A stretch of DNA of 64,000 nucleotides, taken from the NCBI RefSeq assembly GCF_963082655.1, contig NC_081554.1, positions 190,264,437 to 190,328,436 of the forward strand. The letters are read 5' to 3'. The notes beneath the pieces are model-generated. The model saw nothing but the letters and a program-made list of their open reading frames with translations. It did not search any database and had not been told where the DNA came from. The DNA comes from Stomoxys calcitrans (lineage: Eukaryota > Arthropoda > Insecta > Diptera > Muscidae). The position numbers and the translations under genes were made by a program. Position 1 is the first letter of the stretch; each line of letters starts with the position of its first letter. Of this stretch, positions 1-10,683 are shown piece after piece.

Positions 1-1240
1 CACCAACACCACCACTGCATCACCACACATAATTGCAGTAAGGTGGAGCTGGGCAAACGCTGCGCACTGACTGCGTGCGGTACCCTTTCAGTAATTAAAT
101 CCTCTTGGTAAGCATTGTTGGCCAATAGCTGAAATAGTAAGTCAACACTATTAATTACCAGCTGTTACCTAATTGAGACGATCCGAGTGATTTCTCATCC
201 TCCAATATGGAGCACATCTGAGGAAATTATATGGCCACAATGGCCAAATGGTAGTTGGTCACCAAACTTTTAATTTTCATTTCAAATCAGCGTTCACACA
301 GCCACATGTTAAGGTCTTAATTAAATTTTAAATATTTAACAACATTCTTGGTTGCATTTTGGGGTTTTGGTCTCATTTTCAATGTATGGTGCTCGAATGA
401 TTTGTCAAATTATGTGCTTACTATGCTGCGTTGTAAGTGATCTGCAGAAAATAGGTTAACAGTGGAACCCACAACCATGATTTTTTCTTGAGGCTTATGT
501 AGTTAAACTTGGGGATCAGGTATCCAGGGAATTTGTCTATACAAGGGATACATCTACTCATGGACCTTTCCGTATAGTATTCCGTGTGGGCGTTGCAAGC
601 AATAGGTGTACTTCATTTACCCCATTTAAGCCAAATCACTTTTGGTGCACACCCTCTCATAAAATTATGTAAAGTCATTACACAACTACGAACCTTGAGT
701 GGCTTTCAAAGCCTCTCCTTAATTTATTTATCATGTTCCACTGTCTACTATTTTTCACTTCACCCCAGGTAAGATTTTGCCGATAATTAACACCCATTTG
801 CCCATTTACTTGCTAAATCTAAAACTCGAAATAGGATTTAACAAGTTCCTCATTGAGCCTCGTTAATCATAGGCATTCCATTGCTCTTTTGTAAGCCAAA
901 CAAAGTGTATGTGATGTCTGGCCATTAAATCTGTCAAACGTCTGGTCGACCACATCCAAACTTTTTATTTATGTCACCATGTCAGACGAAAAGCTCTCAA
1001 CAGTCCATGCTAGGCATTTGAGCATAAAATTTGAAAGTTATGGAAATAGAAAACATTTTCCTACAACTCTAATCAATTGGTACTTACAATTTGTTATGCG
1101 TATCATAATTTAACTTTATTTAATTCCAATGGGATAAAAAAAAGAATAATAACATTGTGAATGGGAGTGAATGGAAATACTACCCAAACAGGAAAAGGTT
1201 TTAAGTAAAATTAAATGAAAAAAAAAAAATTAAAAATGCA
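1..1240. other. Intergenic or intronic A/T-rich DNA, nothing recognised
   Basis: No coding exon, RNA gene or known repeat is recognised. A 62-codon open frame (584-772) ends in a donor-like CAG/GTAAGA, but its translation has no signal-peptide, EMI or NIM character. This stretch could be NimA upstream sequence or intron. Confidence 0.4.
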
Positions 1241-2870
1241 AGATATAAATAAAAATCAATCAAAGATAATATATCTGAAAATAAAACTCATCAATCTAAA
1301 ATCGAAAATTAAAGTCTCAAATTAAAAACCTTAAATAGATAACCAAAAACATGATATCAACAATGTAAATTCAGAAATCGATAACCTAACATCGGTTATT
1401 GAAACTTTCGAATAAAAAATCTAAAATCCAGAAACAAAAATCTTAAATCTAGAAATGAATAACTTGGAATCGGAAACCTATAGCCGATTAACTAGTACAA
1501 ATAACTCATAATCGGTAACCTAAAATCTGAAAACTAGAAATCAAAAATCTAGAATAAAAAATCTTAAATCTAAGCTTTGAAAACACTAAAACTTGGAATC
1601 GAAATAAAAAAACTATATGAAATGAACTAGATAAGCAATAATCGAGAAAGTCTAGACCATAATCCAAAATCTATAAACTATAATCGATACTATAATAGGT
1701 AATCTAAAATCGATAACCTAAAGTCCAAAAGCTTTAGCCGATAATTTAAAATCGATAGCATAAAATCGTTGACAATTTAAAGTCGATAGCACAAAATCGA
1801 TTAACTTAACTAAAGAAACCAAGCTTGACAACCTATAACCGATAAGCTGAGATGAAAACCCACAACTAATAACCTAAAATCGATAGCTCTAAATAGATGA
1901 GATAATATCGACAAGTCTAGAAACCATAAATCAAGGATCTGAATAAAAATTCTCTGATTTACTAACTCCTTTTTTGGTATTTTGAATCGGAAACCAAAAC
2001 TTGATAAACTAATATCGATAATTTGTGTTTGCTCTTTTTTTTATTTGTTATCACAAAAATATTTAATTTTTTTGTTGGAGTTGATTCCAATGTACCTTCG
2101 CTGTTCCTATTTATAATAGAAAACCAAAATAAAAACACCAGTGAAAATAACCTATAGTTGATAAACTAAAATCTATTACCTATAATCGATGCACCACAAT
2201 CGATTACCAATAAATGATGGACTGAAATCGATTACCTATAATCAACGGACTAAAATCGATTAGCTATAATCGACGGACTAAAATCGATTACTTTAAATGG
2301 ATAAACTAAAACCGATAACCTGTCATCGATAAACAAAAATTAATAACTTGTAATCGATAAACTTTAATTGATAACCTATAATCGATAAACTAAAATCGAT
2401 TACCAATAATCAATAAATAGTAATCGATTGTGATTGTGATTATCGATAGTTTGCCAGCTCTATTTGTAATAGGTTACCTCAAATGACAAACTAGCATTTA
2501 TTAGCTTGAATCGATTCTCCACAGTCTGAATTCCAGAAATCAAAAATTAAAGACGTAAACTCCGACATTTAAAAGTCTAGAATCCAACATTTGGACCCTT
2601 GAATCAGACCCCAAGAAATCAATAAACCCAAATCAATAGCTTTTCATCAATTATCGATAAAGCAACATCGATCATCTATAATCGACCACCCATAAAGCAA
2701 AAAAATAATCGATTACATATAACCGTTAATCCATAATTGGTCACTATAATCGAGAACACATAATCGATAAAATATAACCGATAACCCATATAAATAAACT
2801 CATTTATGTGTAATCGAGAATCAAGTCTTTAACCTTAAGTCGAAAACCTAAAGTCAATATCCTAAAGCCG

Positions 2871-2894
2871 TATATATATATATATATATATATA
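2871..2894. repeat. (TA)12 microsatellite
   Basis: Uninterrupted TA dinucleotides inside the TCGATA-type array. Confidence 0.9.
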
Positions 2895-3693
2895 ATCGGT
2901 AAGATGTTATTGCTAACTTGTAATCGATTACCCCTTATCGATAATTAAGAATCTAAAGTTAACAATTTAAAGCCGAAAATATACTACAAAAAAATTAAAA
3001 TGAATTTGAAATCGTCAAATTATAATATTCGATATCCAAAATTTACTATCTTTCAGCACGTTTACATTGAAATTTTTTAACTAAATACAAAAACAAATCC
3101 TATCCGTTTACACTGCGTTTTTGGAAATTTAAGCGGCATACACAAGCCTTCATGCGTATACATGAATGTGCATATCACACACATCCATACACAACTCTTG
3201 ATAAGAGTTGCATATTTTGGTATTTTTATCGTTTACAGGATATGGCACTTAAATCTCGAAAAGGCCCTAAATCCGGATTAAGCGGTCAATTTAAACGTAC
3301 TTTAATATCTTAAATTTGTTATTTAGTTCCTTCTAACAATTTATTCCGCATTCACTGCAGATACTTTGAGGATTGTGTGGAGCTTGAATCCAAAATGTAA
3401 ACCCTTGATCTAGAAATGTAGTATCGTAAACCTTTAAACTCAAATCGATAACCTAAAGTCGATAGAATACGTATAATCCATAACTTATATATAATCTAAT
3501 CTGTAACATTTTACCCTAAGAATAATCAGTTACTTGTGTATAATTTAATCGATAGCCAAATATCTGAAGTCAACAATTTGAAGTCCAAGCCGAAAACCTA
3601 ATATCGGTATTTAAAAATTTTATATCGACTGACACTAGTATAGCAGTTAGTCGATAAAATATGCATAATCGATAGCTTATATGTAATCGATAC

Positions 3694-3880
3694 AAATGTC
3701 GCAGAGCGACACCTCTTTCGATAGAAGTTTTTACATGGCAAAGTACCTCACAAATGTCGCCAGCATTAGGAGGGGATAACCACCGCTGATAATTATTTTC
3801 TGATGTTCTCGCCAGGATTCGAACCCAGGCGTTCAGTGTCAAAGGCGGGAATGGTCAGTTCTGCGTTACGGTGGCCTCCT
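3694..3880 (-). mobile_element. tRNA-derived SINE, minus-strand copy
   Basis: Read on the minus strand it begins GGAGGCCACCGTAACGCAG and carries a B-box-like GGGTTCGAATCCTGG, followed by the same body (ACATCAGAAAA, CAGCGGTGGTT, CTAATGCTGGCGACATTTGTG) as the copies at 38.7 and 49.0 kb. The tRNA-like head with pol III box sequence plus unrelated body is the SINE pattern. The 3' part is truncated. Confidence 0.8.
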
Positions 3881-3945
3881 ATCCTACGATAACCCATGTT
3901 CAATCGATAATCTATATATAATAAATTACTTTTGCATAATCTATC

Positions 3946-4121
3946 CGATAACCTAAAATCGATAATAAAAAAACTGAAGTCAACGATTTCAAGTCCAAAA
4001 TCGAAAACCTAGTATCGATCTTCAAGAAGTTGGTATCGATTTGAATATCGATATTAGGTTTTCGATTTTGGGCTTGAAATCGTTGACTTCAGTTTTTTTT
4101 ACTATCGATTTTAGGTTATCG
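3946..4121. repeat. Long near-perfect inverted repeat (74/75 bp arms, 27 bp loop)
   Basis: The left arm 3946-4019 is the reverse complement of 4047-4121 with only a few mismatches and one single-base length difference. Arms begin CGATAACCTAAAATCGATA and include the phrase AACTGAAGTCAACGATTTCA. The loop is 4020-4046. A partial third copy lies at about 3560-3610. Confidence 0.9.
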
Positions 4122-4135
4122 AATTCGAAAACTGA

Positions 4136-5089
4136 AATTTATTATTTAAAATCTTAAATAAAATAAAATGATTAAAATCCTAAAATTCCAATCTAAAAAT
4201 CTTAAGCATCAAAAAATCCCCCAAAATAGTCATAATTTTCTACCTAATCGAAATCATTGAAAATTCTTTTCACATCCACGGGAGATTCCTCTTTGGCTTG
4301 TGTGGTATACCCTCTAAAATTGGTGTTTGGGTTTTTTTTCGTGAATTATTTATTTTTATTATTTGTATGAATTGGCTATGGTTGTTGATGTTCATTTTTG
4401 GGGCAATATCAACTAGCCGCTCCATATGATGTCCATTTAAAATGCGGGCATTAGATAGCTGCTCAAATGTTTGCTGACTCTTGGCCAGTCATTCTGCGGT
4501 AAGTCGGCTGTGAATATCTGCCGATGTGGTTTGTTTTACACAAAGAAATGTGCAGTATAGCGGAGCACCTGGACCAAGGCACACATGCAACAGCAGCAGC
4601 AGCAGCAACATCAACGGTGCCTACTGTCTGTCTACCTACAACAACCCATCCAATATTTGTCCATTATGTAATGTTCGATGCATATCTTGAAATGAGTCTT
4701 TGTGAGTCCATGCTACTGCTGCTGCTGCAAGCGAAATATGTGTGTCAGAGGCAACCCAGGAGAATTGCTTAGACTCCTTTATGGCCAAAAGCAGCACTTT
4801 TAAGCCATTGTTGTAAATTTTAGACAAATTGAAAGTGATAATAAACTTGACAATATATGGAAAGTGTGTGCTGGGGTTTTTAGACTCCTGGAGGACTTGT
4901 GTGGTTATGGAGTATGACAACTGACATAAATGAGCTGGAAAGGATATTTGATATGGGGGAATTAAGGAAACCCACAATGAGGAATGACATATAAAATAGA
5001 AAGGAACTGTTTTTTTAAATAGTACGAATGATGATTGAAGACAGTGTTAAGAGTAATCTGTGGACTTGAGTTGTTGTATGGTGATATGA
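4136..5089. other. Non-coding stretch with inverted CAG and CTG runs
   Basis: No gene is recognised. A (CAG)n-like run at 4588-4608 is followed by a (CTG)n run at 4716-4728, so the two can pair across about 110 bases. Short frames across them read as poly-Ala or poly-Leu and are not believed to be genes. Confidence 0.5.
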
Positions 5090-5467
5090 TTGGATAATTT
5101 GTTAAATTTAAATGGAAGTTTCTTCGACTATGATGATGGAGTTTCTAGGCCCAAATTTTGTGGGGCAATAGAAGGCAATAGTGAGGTATCTAGGTTGCGA
5201 AAAGTACTCTCTGATGATTTCAATACTCCTAGCGCCTTAAGAAGAGTGGACTGTGCGATTGAGGTCAGCAATAGTAATATCAAACTACGCGCAGAAGCTG
5301 CTTCTGCAGATGATCTCATTACTGACATTGCCAAGAGGATAAGAAAGTGTTTGGTGTTACACATCTGCCAGGAGGAATCCTTCCGACATTATTGCAAGAA
5401 TCTTTTGGCGTTACCCTGCCCTTGCTTAAATGGATTTTCGAAGCAAGCCTTCATAAAATGTTCATAG
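5090..5467 (+). pseudogene. Cysteinyl-tRNA synthetase-like fragment
   Basis: A 125-codon open frame without a proper ATG (it opens on TTG). Residues about 37-53 read RLRKVLSDDFNTPSAL; the DDFNTP-x-A-L signature after a charged helix is characteristic of the C-terminal helical domain of cysteinyl-tRNA synthetases (class I, which charges tRNA-Cys). The neighbouring residues (YDDGVSRPKF before, CAIEVSN after) also fit that domain. The N-terminal Rossmann domain with HIGH and KMSKS motifs is absent, no clear splice sites flank it, and the C-terminal third does not resemble the family. It is most likely a broken or retroposed piece; a genuine exon of a gene extending beyond the visible part is less likely. 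Confidence 0.5.
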
Positions 5468-5496
5468 GGCTCTTATAAAAATCATAGTCCTGCCAT

Positions 5497-6540
5497 AATT
5501 ATACCCTCCACCATAGGATTGGGGGTTTGCTTATTTCATCATTCCGTTTGTAACACCTCGAAATATGCGTCTAAGACCCCGAATAAAGTATATATCTAGC
5601 CATGTCCGTCCGTCCGTCTATCGAAAGCACACAAATTTTTGAAGGAGTAAAGCTAGGCCTTGAAATTTTGCACAAATCCTTCATACTAGCGTAGGTCAAG
5701 TTGGATTATAAATGGGCGAAATCGGTTCATGTTCTTGATATAGCGTTCATATAAACCAATCTTGCACGTGGTGTTTTGGTATCACTTCCGACAACTGTGC
5801 CAGGTATGGTCAAAATCGGTTGATAAGTTGGTAAAGCTGCCATATAAACATACCTTGGGTCTTGATTTCTTGAACTTCTAGAGGGCGAAATTCTTATCCG
5901 ATTTGACCGAAATTTTGCATAAAGGTATAACTCCCAATAACTGTGCTAAGTATGGTCTAAATCAGTCCATAACCTGATATAGCCGCCATATAAACCGATC
6001 TCCCGATTAGCCTTCTTGAACATCTAGAGGGCCTAATTCCTATTCGATTTGGCTGAAATTGTGCACGACGTATTTCGTTATGACTTCCAACGACTGTGCT
6101 AAGTACGGTTCAAATCGGTTCATAAACTGATATAGCTGTCATATAAACCGAACTTGGGTCTTGACTTCTTGAACTACTAGAGGGCGAAATTCTCATCCGG
6201 TTTGGCCGAAATTTTGCATGAAATGTTTCGTTATGACTTCCAACAACTGTGTTAAGTATGATCTAAATCAGCCCATATCCTGATATAGCCGCTATATTAA
6301 TCGATCTCTCGAATAGACTTCTTGGCCTTCTAGAGGTCGCAATTGTTATCCAATATGGTTGAAATTTTGGATATATCGTTTTGACTTCCAACAACTGTTC
6401 AAAGTACGGTCTAATTCGGTATATAACCTGAAATAACTGCCATATAAACCCATCTCCCAGTTTGACTTTTTTAGCCTCTGGATGGCGCATTTATTACTCG
6501 ATTTGCCTGAAATTTTAGGCGGTATTTTCCTGCGACTAGT
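5497..6540 (-). mobile_element. mini-me/DINE-1-like element, partial
   Basis: Begins on the plus strand with ATACCCTCCACCATAGGATT, followed by TCCGTCCGTCCGTC (a GTCY tract) and then tandem units containing TATAGCTGCCATATAAACCG, CTTGACTTCTTGA, GAGGGCG and GAAATTTTGCA with a period near 120 bp. It stops where a second element of the same kind starts at 6541, so the distal terminus is missing. Confidence 0.75.
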
Positions 6541-7862
6541 TTTTATACCCTCCACCATAGGATAGGGATATACTAATTTCGTCATTTTGTTTGTAACTCC
6601 TCGAAATATTCGTCTAAGACCCCATAAAGTATATATATTCTTGATCTTCATGACTTTTTTTGTCGAACTAAACATGTCCGTCCGTCCGTCTGTCTGTCGA
6701 AAGCACGCAAACTTTCGAAGGAGTAAAGCTAGCCGCTTGAAATTTTGCACAAATACTTCTTATTAGTGTAGGTCGGTTGAGATTGTAAATGGGCTATATC
6801 GGTCCACGTTTTGATATAGCTGCCATATAAACCGATCTGGGGTCTTGACTTCTTGAGCCACTATAAGGCGCAATTATTATCCGATTGGGATGAAATTTTG
6901 CACGACGTATTTTGTTCTGATATCCAACAACTGTGCCAAGTATAGTTTAAATCGGTTTATAACCTGATATAGCTCCCATATAAACCGATCTTGGGTCTTG
7001 ACTTCTTGAGCCTCTAGAGTGCGCAATTCTTATCCGATTGGAATGAAATTTTGCACGACGTATTTTGTTCTGATATCCAACAACTGTGCCAAGTATGGTT
7101 TAAATCGGTCTATAACCTGATATAGCTGCCATATAAACCGATGTGGGGTTTTGTCTTTTTGAGCCTCTAGAGTGCGCAATTCTTATCCGATTGGAATGAA
7201 ATTTTGCACTACGTGTTTTGTTATGATATCCAACAACTGTGCCAAGTATGGTTAAAATCGGTCCATAACCTTATATAGCTGTCATATAAACCGATCTTGG
7301 GTCTTGACTTCTTGAGCTCTAGAGGGCGCAATTCTTACCCAATTTGAATGAATTTTAACGCGTAGTATTTTGTTATGATATCCAACAACTGTGCCAAATA
7401 TGGTTCAAATCGGTTCATAACCTGATTTAGCTGCCATATAAACCGATCTGGGATCTTGACTTCTTGAGCCTCAATAGGTCGCAATTATTATCCGATTTGC
7501 CTGAAATTTTGTACGACGTATTCTCTCATGTCCATTAACATAACAGTGTTTATTATGGTCTGAATCGGTCTATAGCCCGATACAGCTCCCATATAAATCG
7601 ATCTCTCTATTTTACTTCTTGAGCCCACAAAGAGCGCAATTCTTATTCGAATTGGCTGACATTTTACACAGGTCTCCAACATAAATATAATTTAATTGTG
7701 GTCCAAACCGGATCATATCTTAATATCGCTCTTATAGCAATCTTTTCTTATATCCTTTTTTTTGCCTAATAAGAGATGCCGGGAAAAGAACTCGACAAAT
7801 GCGATCCATGGTGGAGGGTATATAAGATTCGGCCCGGCAGAACTTAGCACGCTTTTACTTGT
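6541..7862 (-). mobile_element. mini-me/DINE-1-like element, apparently complete
   Basis: Both ends are visible: ATACCCTCCACCATAGGATA at the left, and GGTGGAGGGTATATAAG then AACTTAGCACGCTTTTACTT at the right. The two ends carry inverted copies of the ACCCTCCACCAT phrase. Inside are a GTCC/GTCT tract at about 6679-6700 and roughly eight tandem copies of the TATAGCTGCCATATAAACCG unit. There is no coding capacity. Non-autonomous, probably Helentron-dependent by analogy with DINE-1. Confidence 0.75.
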
Positions 7863-7962
7863 TCTAATTGAAAAAGTCATTCAAAGAACTTGACAAAAGC
7901 GATCCATGATGGAGGGTATAAAAGATTTGGCCCGGCCGAACTTAGCACGCTTTTAATTGTTT
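7863..7962 (-). mobile_element. Terminal fragment of a second mini-me-like element
   Basis: Repeats only the right terminus (GATCCATGATGGAGGGTATA, then GGCCCGGCCGAACTTAGCAC). It sits directly beside the complete element and may be a tandem end duplication. Confidence 0.6.
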
Positions 7963-8260
7963 TGTCATAATCATGTCATAGTCATACCATGTCATGTCGT
8001 AATCATGCCATAGTTATATCATAATCATAGTCATGCAATATCATAGTCGTGTCAAATTCATGTCATAGTCACGTCCCGTTTCTACTAAAGTCGTGTCGCT
8101 CTGCGGCGTTTGGATTTGGCAAATAAACGGAGGTGCATGTCATTGTTATGTCAGAGTCATATTGTAGTTATGTCAGTTCCATGTCATAGTCATGTGGTGT
8201 CAAAGTCATATCATAACCATGTAATGCTAGTGTCACGTCAAAGGAATAGTCTTCATTACA
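7963..8260. repeat. Degenerate TCATGTCATAG simple-sequence tract
   Basis: Irregular repeats of CATGTCATAGTCAT and variants, interrupted by a short unique piece at about 8088-8135. Confidence 0.75.
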
Positions 8261-8369
8261 TTATAAGTCAGGTAAGCTCTAGCCTTCGGTATATAGGAGT
8301 ATTCCTACATACACAGGACATGAAGAAAGACCAGAACGCGAAATTGCCAAAGAACATTCCATTAAGGAA

Positions 8370-8528
8370 CAAGGGGGAAACTTCTCCCCAGAGTGGTGTC
8401 GCAATGCGCCACAACGTTCGGACTCGGCTATAAGAAGGAGGCTCCTTATCGTTGAGCTTAAAACTTGAATCGGGCAGCTCGCATTGATAATGGCGAAATT
8501 TGTCACTTGTCAGATTGCTATTTGTCCC
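8370..8528 (+). mobile_element. SINE 3' body fragment
   Basis: Matches the distal half of the full SINE at 38.7 kb: AAACTTCTCCCCAGAG, GTTCGGACTCGGCTATAA, AGGAGGCTCCTTATCGTTGA, CTTGAATCGG. The tRNA-like head is missing. Confidence 0.65.
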
Positions 8529-9480
8529 TAGGTTAGGTTAGGGTTAAGTGGCATTCTGCCATTAGACTCACTTAGACGATTTCGTTCATTGTGATACCTC
8601 AGGAACAGAAGAAGAAAGATGCCTTCTAGTTCCTACCGTTGAACCATTCAGCTCGCTTTAAAAAGCCCAAAAACTTGCGAATGTTCACATCCGCTATATC
8701 AGACAGTTTCTCAATGAAATGAGAACCTAAAGTGGAACTCCTCCTGACTGCTAGTGAGGGACACACACACAGAGAAGGTGTTCTATAATAGTCTCATCTT
8801 CTTCGATGTCCTCACAGCTTCTGCAAAAGTCGTTGCTGGCAACCTTCAGTCTGTCAGCATGTTTTCCGATTAGACAGTGACCTGCCATGACAAACACAAT
8901 GACTTATATGTCAGTTCTAGCCAGTGACAGCAAAGCAGTAGACCTCTTAAAGTCTAGATTAGGCCACATAGTTTTGGAATGCTCACAGCCTTTCTTTGTG
9001 ACCATCTATCATTCGTTGTCCTTTGGGTCTGGATCTGAAAACTTAGCTTAGCTAAAACTGTCGTTAGAGGCATGCCCGCAGTTTCCCTGGAATGTATATG
9101 GTAGTTCCTAGTCTTGCAAGTTTGTCCGCTTTACAAATCCCAGGGATATCTCCGTGTCCCGGCACCCAGAACAGGTGAATTTTGAACTGTTCAGCCATCT
9201 TGTTGAGAGATCTGTGACAGTCGATGGAGGTTTTTGTGTTCAGAAATACGTTTTCCAGGGATTTAATGGCTGTCTGAGAAGATATTTATGCCAGTTGTCG
9301 TCAAGAGATTATATCTTAGCCATTCCACCACTTCCTTAATTGCAAGAATCTCCGTTTGATACACACTACAGTGGTCGGATTATCTTTTCGATATGACCAG
9401 TTTTAGATCTTTAGAGTACACCCCAAAGCCCACCTGGTCGTCTAGTTTGGAAACATCCGTATGGAACATGTTTACATGTT
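8529..9480 (-). pseudogene. Decayed LINE 3' end: RNase H and C-terminal zinc finger
   Basis: Minus-strand conceptual translation with frameshifts and stops reads, in order, an RNase H segment (KLDDQVGFGVYSKDL near 9400-9450, then YQTEILAIKEVVEWL near 9310-9370) and a CCHC zinc-finger remnant (CRSCEDIEEDE...EHLLCVC near 8765-8840). It ends at 8529 in (TTAGG)n-like sequence. RNase H places it with LOA/I/R1-type non-LTR elements. Its left part overlaps in homology with 13890-14010, so the two sides of the inserted LINE are not simply contiguous. Confidence 0.7.
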
Positions 9481-9960
9481 TAAGTTTTTTTTTTGTCAAT
9501 TTGGCTCGTTTTTTTTTTTTTTTTTGAAAAAATCTAACTGGTTCGATTTCATTTATATTAATAAAAATGTGCTTTTTGTAATATGAAGGTATAAGATGAA
9601 AAGAGAATGATGTGCTAATTTGAATCTGAGGGGGTTTTGATGTGAGTAAGGCAGGTAAGTGTGAGTGAGTTTTTTTTTTGTGGGGTCATGTATAGAAAGA
9701 AGGGACACCTTCATGACCACGGTAGGGCAGGGCGGCTGGAGGGCAACATCTTCCTCCCACTTAGGCGAACCTGGGGTTTTTTGTTTGAAGCTGATAACGT
9801 TGCTAAGTTACATTTTTTTTTTATTGATACGGGCCTCGGGCGGAAATAGCGGGTTGGGACCTTCCCAGAGAGACCGGTTCGAGCTGGCCGAAGCATAGCT
9901 AATTTCCTGCTGCGTAAGGCACACGTAACAAACAATAACATTCAAGAGGCAGTAAAGTTT
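9481..9960 (+). other. Probable 5' UTR of the inserted LINE, with poly-T tracts
   Basis: Contains T-rich runs at about 9486-9495 and 9511-9526, then a G/C-richer segment leading into the ORF1 ATG. The exact 5' end and target-site duplication could not be placed. Small frames here are not supported as genes. Confidence 0.45.
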
Positions 9961-10665
9961 ATGTCTCAGCAATATGATGAGATTTTGAAGGGTGTAGCTG
10001 AGAATGGAAAGAAATTAAGAGAAATTGAGAAAGAGAATTCAATGTTAAGAAAAGAAGTTGATAGTTTGAAAACATCTGTTAAATTATTGAACGATGTACG
10101 CGTGAAAAATGACTGTATTGTGAGAGGATTAAATGCTGTGGAGAATGCGTCAGCTGTTGAGTGTGTTCTTGAATTTACTAAGAGTGTCGCACCTGATATT
10201 AAGGCAGAAAATATTGAAGAAGCATACTTTGTTGGTGGCATGCAAAATGGGGACAACCGAAAGAAAACAGCTGTTGTTAAATTCTCAGACAGGGCAAGCA
10301 AAAACAAATTAATGGCGGTTAAACCTAAGTTAAAAGAGAATGAATCAACGAAATCTGTCTTTGTCAATGATTTTCTCAGTAAAGAGACATTGGAGTTATT
10401 TAATTATGCAAAATCAATTAAAGAAGTTGGATATCAATTTGTTTTTGTGAAAAATGGAAGGGTCATGTATAAAAGAAGTGCAATTTCCAGACCTCAAGTG
10501 ATTCGTTCAGAGCAAGAAGTTGATGAAATTATTTTAAATGCAACAACAAATAAGCGTTACTCTCATAGTACCCGTATGCAGAAAAAGATAATACCAGTCG
10601 AAGACGATGATGGGCCTAGTGCAGATGAAGATGATCAAATATATGCATCTCCAAATAATAAATAA
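9961..10665 (+). CDS. LINE ORF1 protein (RNA-binding, coiled coil)
   Basis: Intact 234-codon frame starting at a true ATG. Residues about 10-48 are rich in Glu, Lys and Leu with heptad-like spacing, predicting a coiled coil. The middle (about 55-175) resembles the FP-type domain found in ORF1 of several insect non-LTR elements. The C-terminus is acidic (VEDDDGPSADEDDQ). There is no CCHC zinc knuckle, unlike jockey and I ORF1. The product would coat element RNA. Stop is at 10663-10665, 51 bases before the likely ORF2 ATG. Base composition is A/T-rich like ORF2, so both belong to the same element. Confidence 0.75.
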   Translation: MSQQYDEILKGVAENGKKLREIEKENSMLRKEVDSLKTSVKLLNDVRVKNDCIVRGLNAVENASAVECVLEFTKSVAPDIKAENIEEAYFVGGMQNGDNRKKTAVVKFSDRASKNKLMAVKPKLKENESTKSVFVNDFLSKETLELFNYAKSIKEVGYQFVFVKNGRVMYKRSAISRPQVIRSEQEVDEIILNATTNKRYSHSTRMQKKIIPVEDDDGPSADEDDQIYASPNNK

Positions 10666-10683
10666 ACTCTAAAGGATTTATTT

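Larger units (their letters stand above)
1240..4135. repeat. Degenerate TCGATA/AAATCGATAACC array
   Basis: Very A/T-rich DNA in which short phrases such as AAATCGATAACC, TATAATCGATAA and their variants recur dozens of times, densest at about 2140-2450 and 2640-2960. There is no fixed period, so this is a decayed satellite or cryptic simple sequence rather than a clean tandem array. A pure (TA)n tract lies at 2871-2894 and a SINE is inserted at about 3694-3880. No coding potential is seen. Confidence 0.65.

Noticed and set aside
584..772. 5' exon of NimA ending in a donor site
   Set aside because: Donor-like end, but the translation has no signal peptide or EMI cysteines and the start context is poor.
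1240..3500. CRISPR-like or regularly spaced array
   Set aside because: The TCGATA phrases have no constant repeat or spacer length; this is a eukaryotic fly genome.
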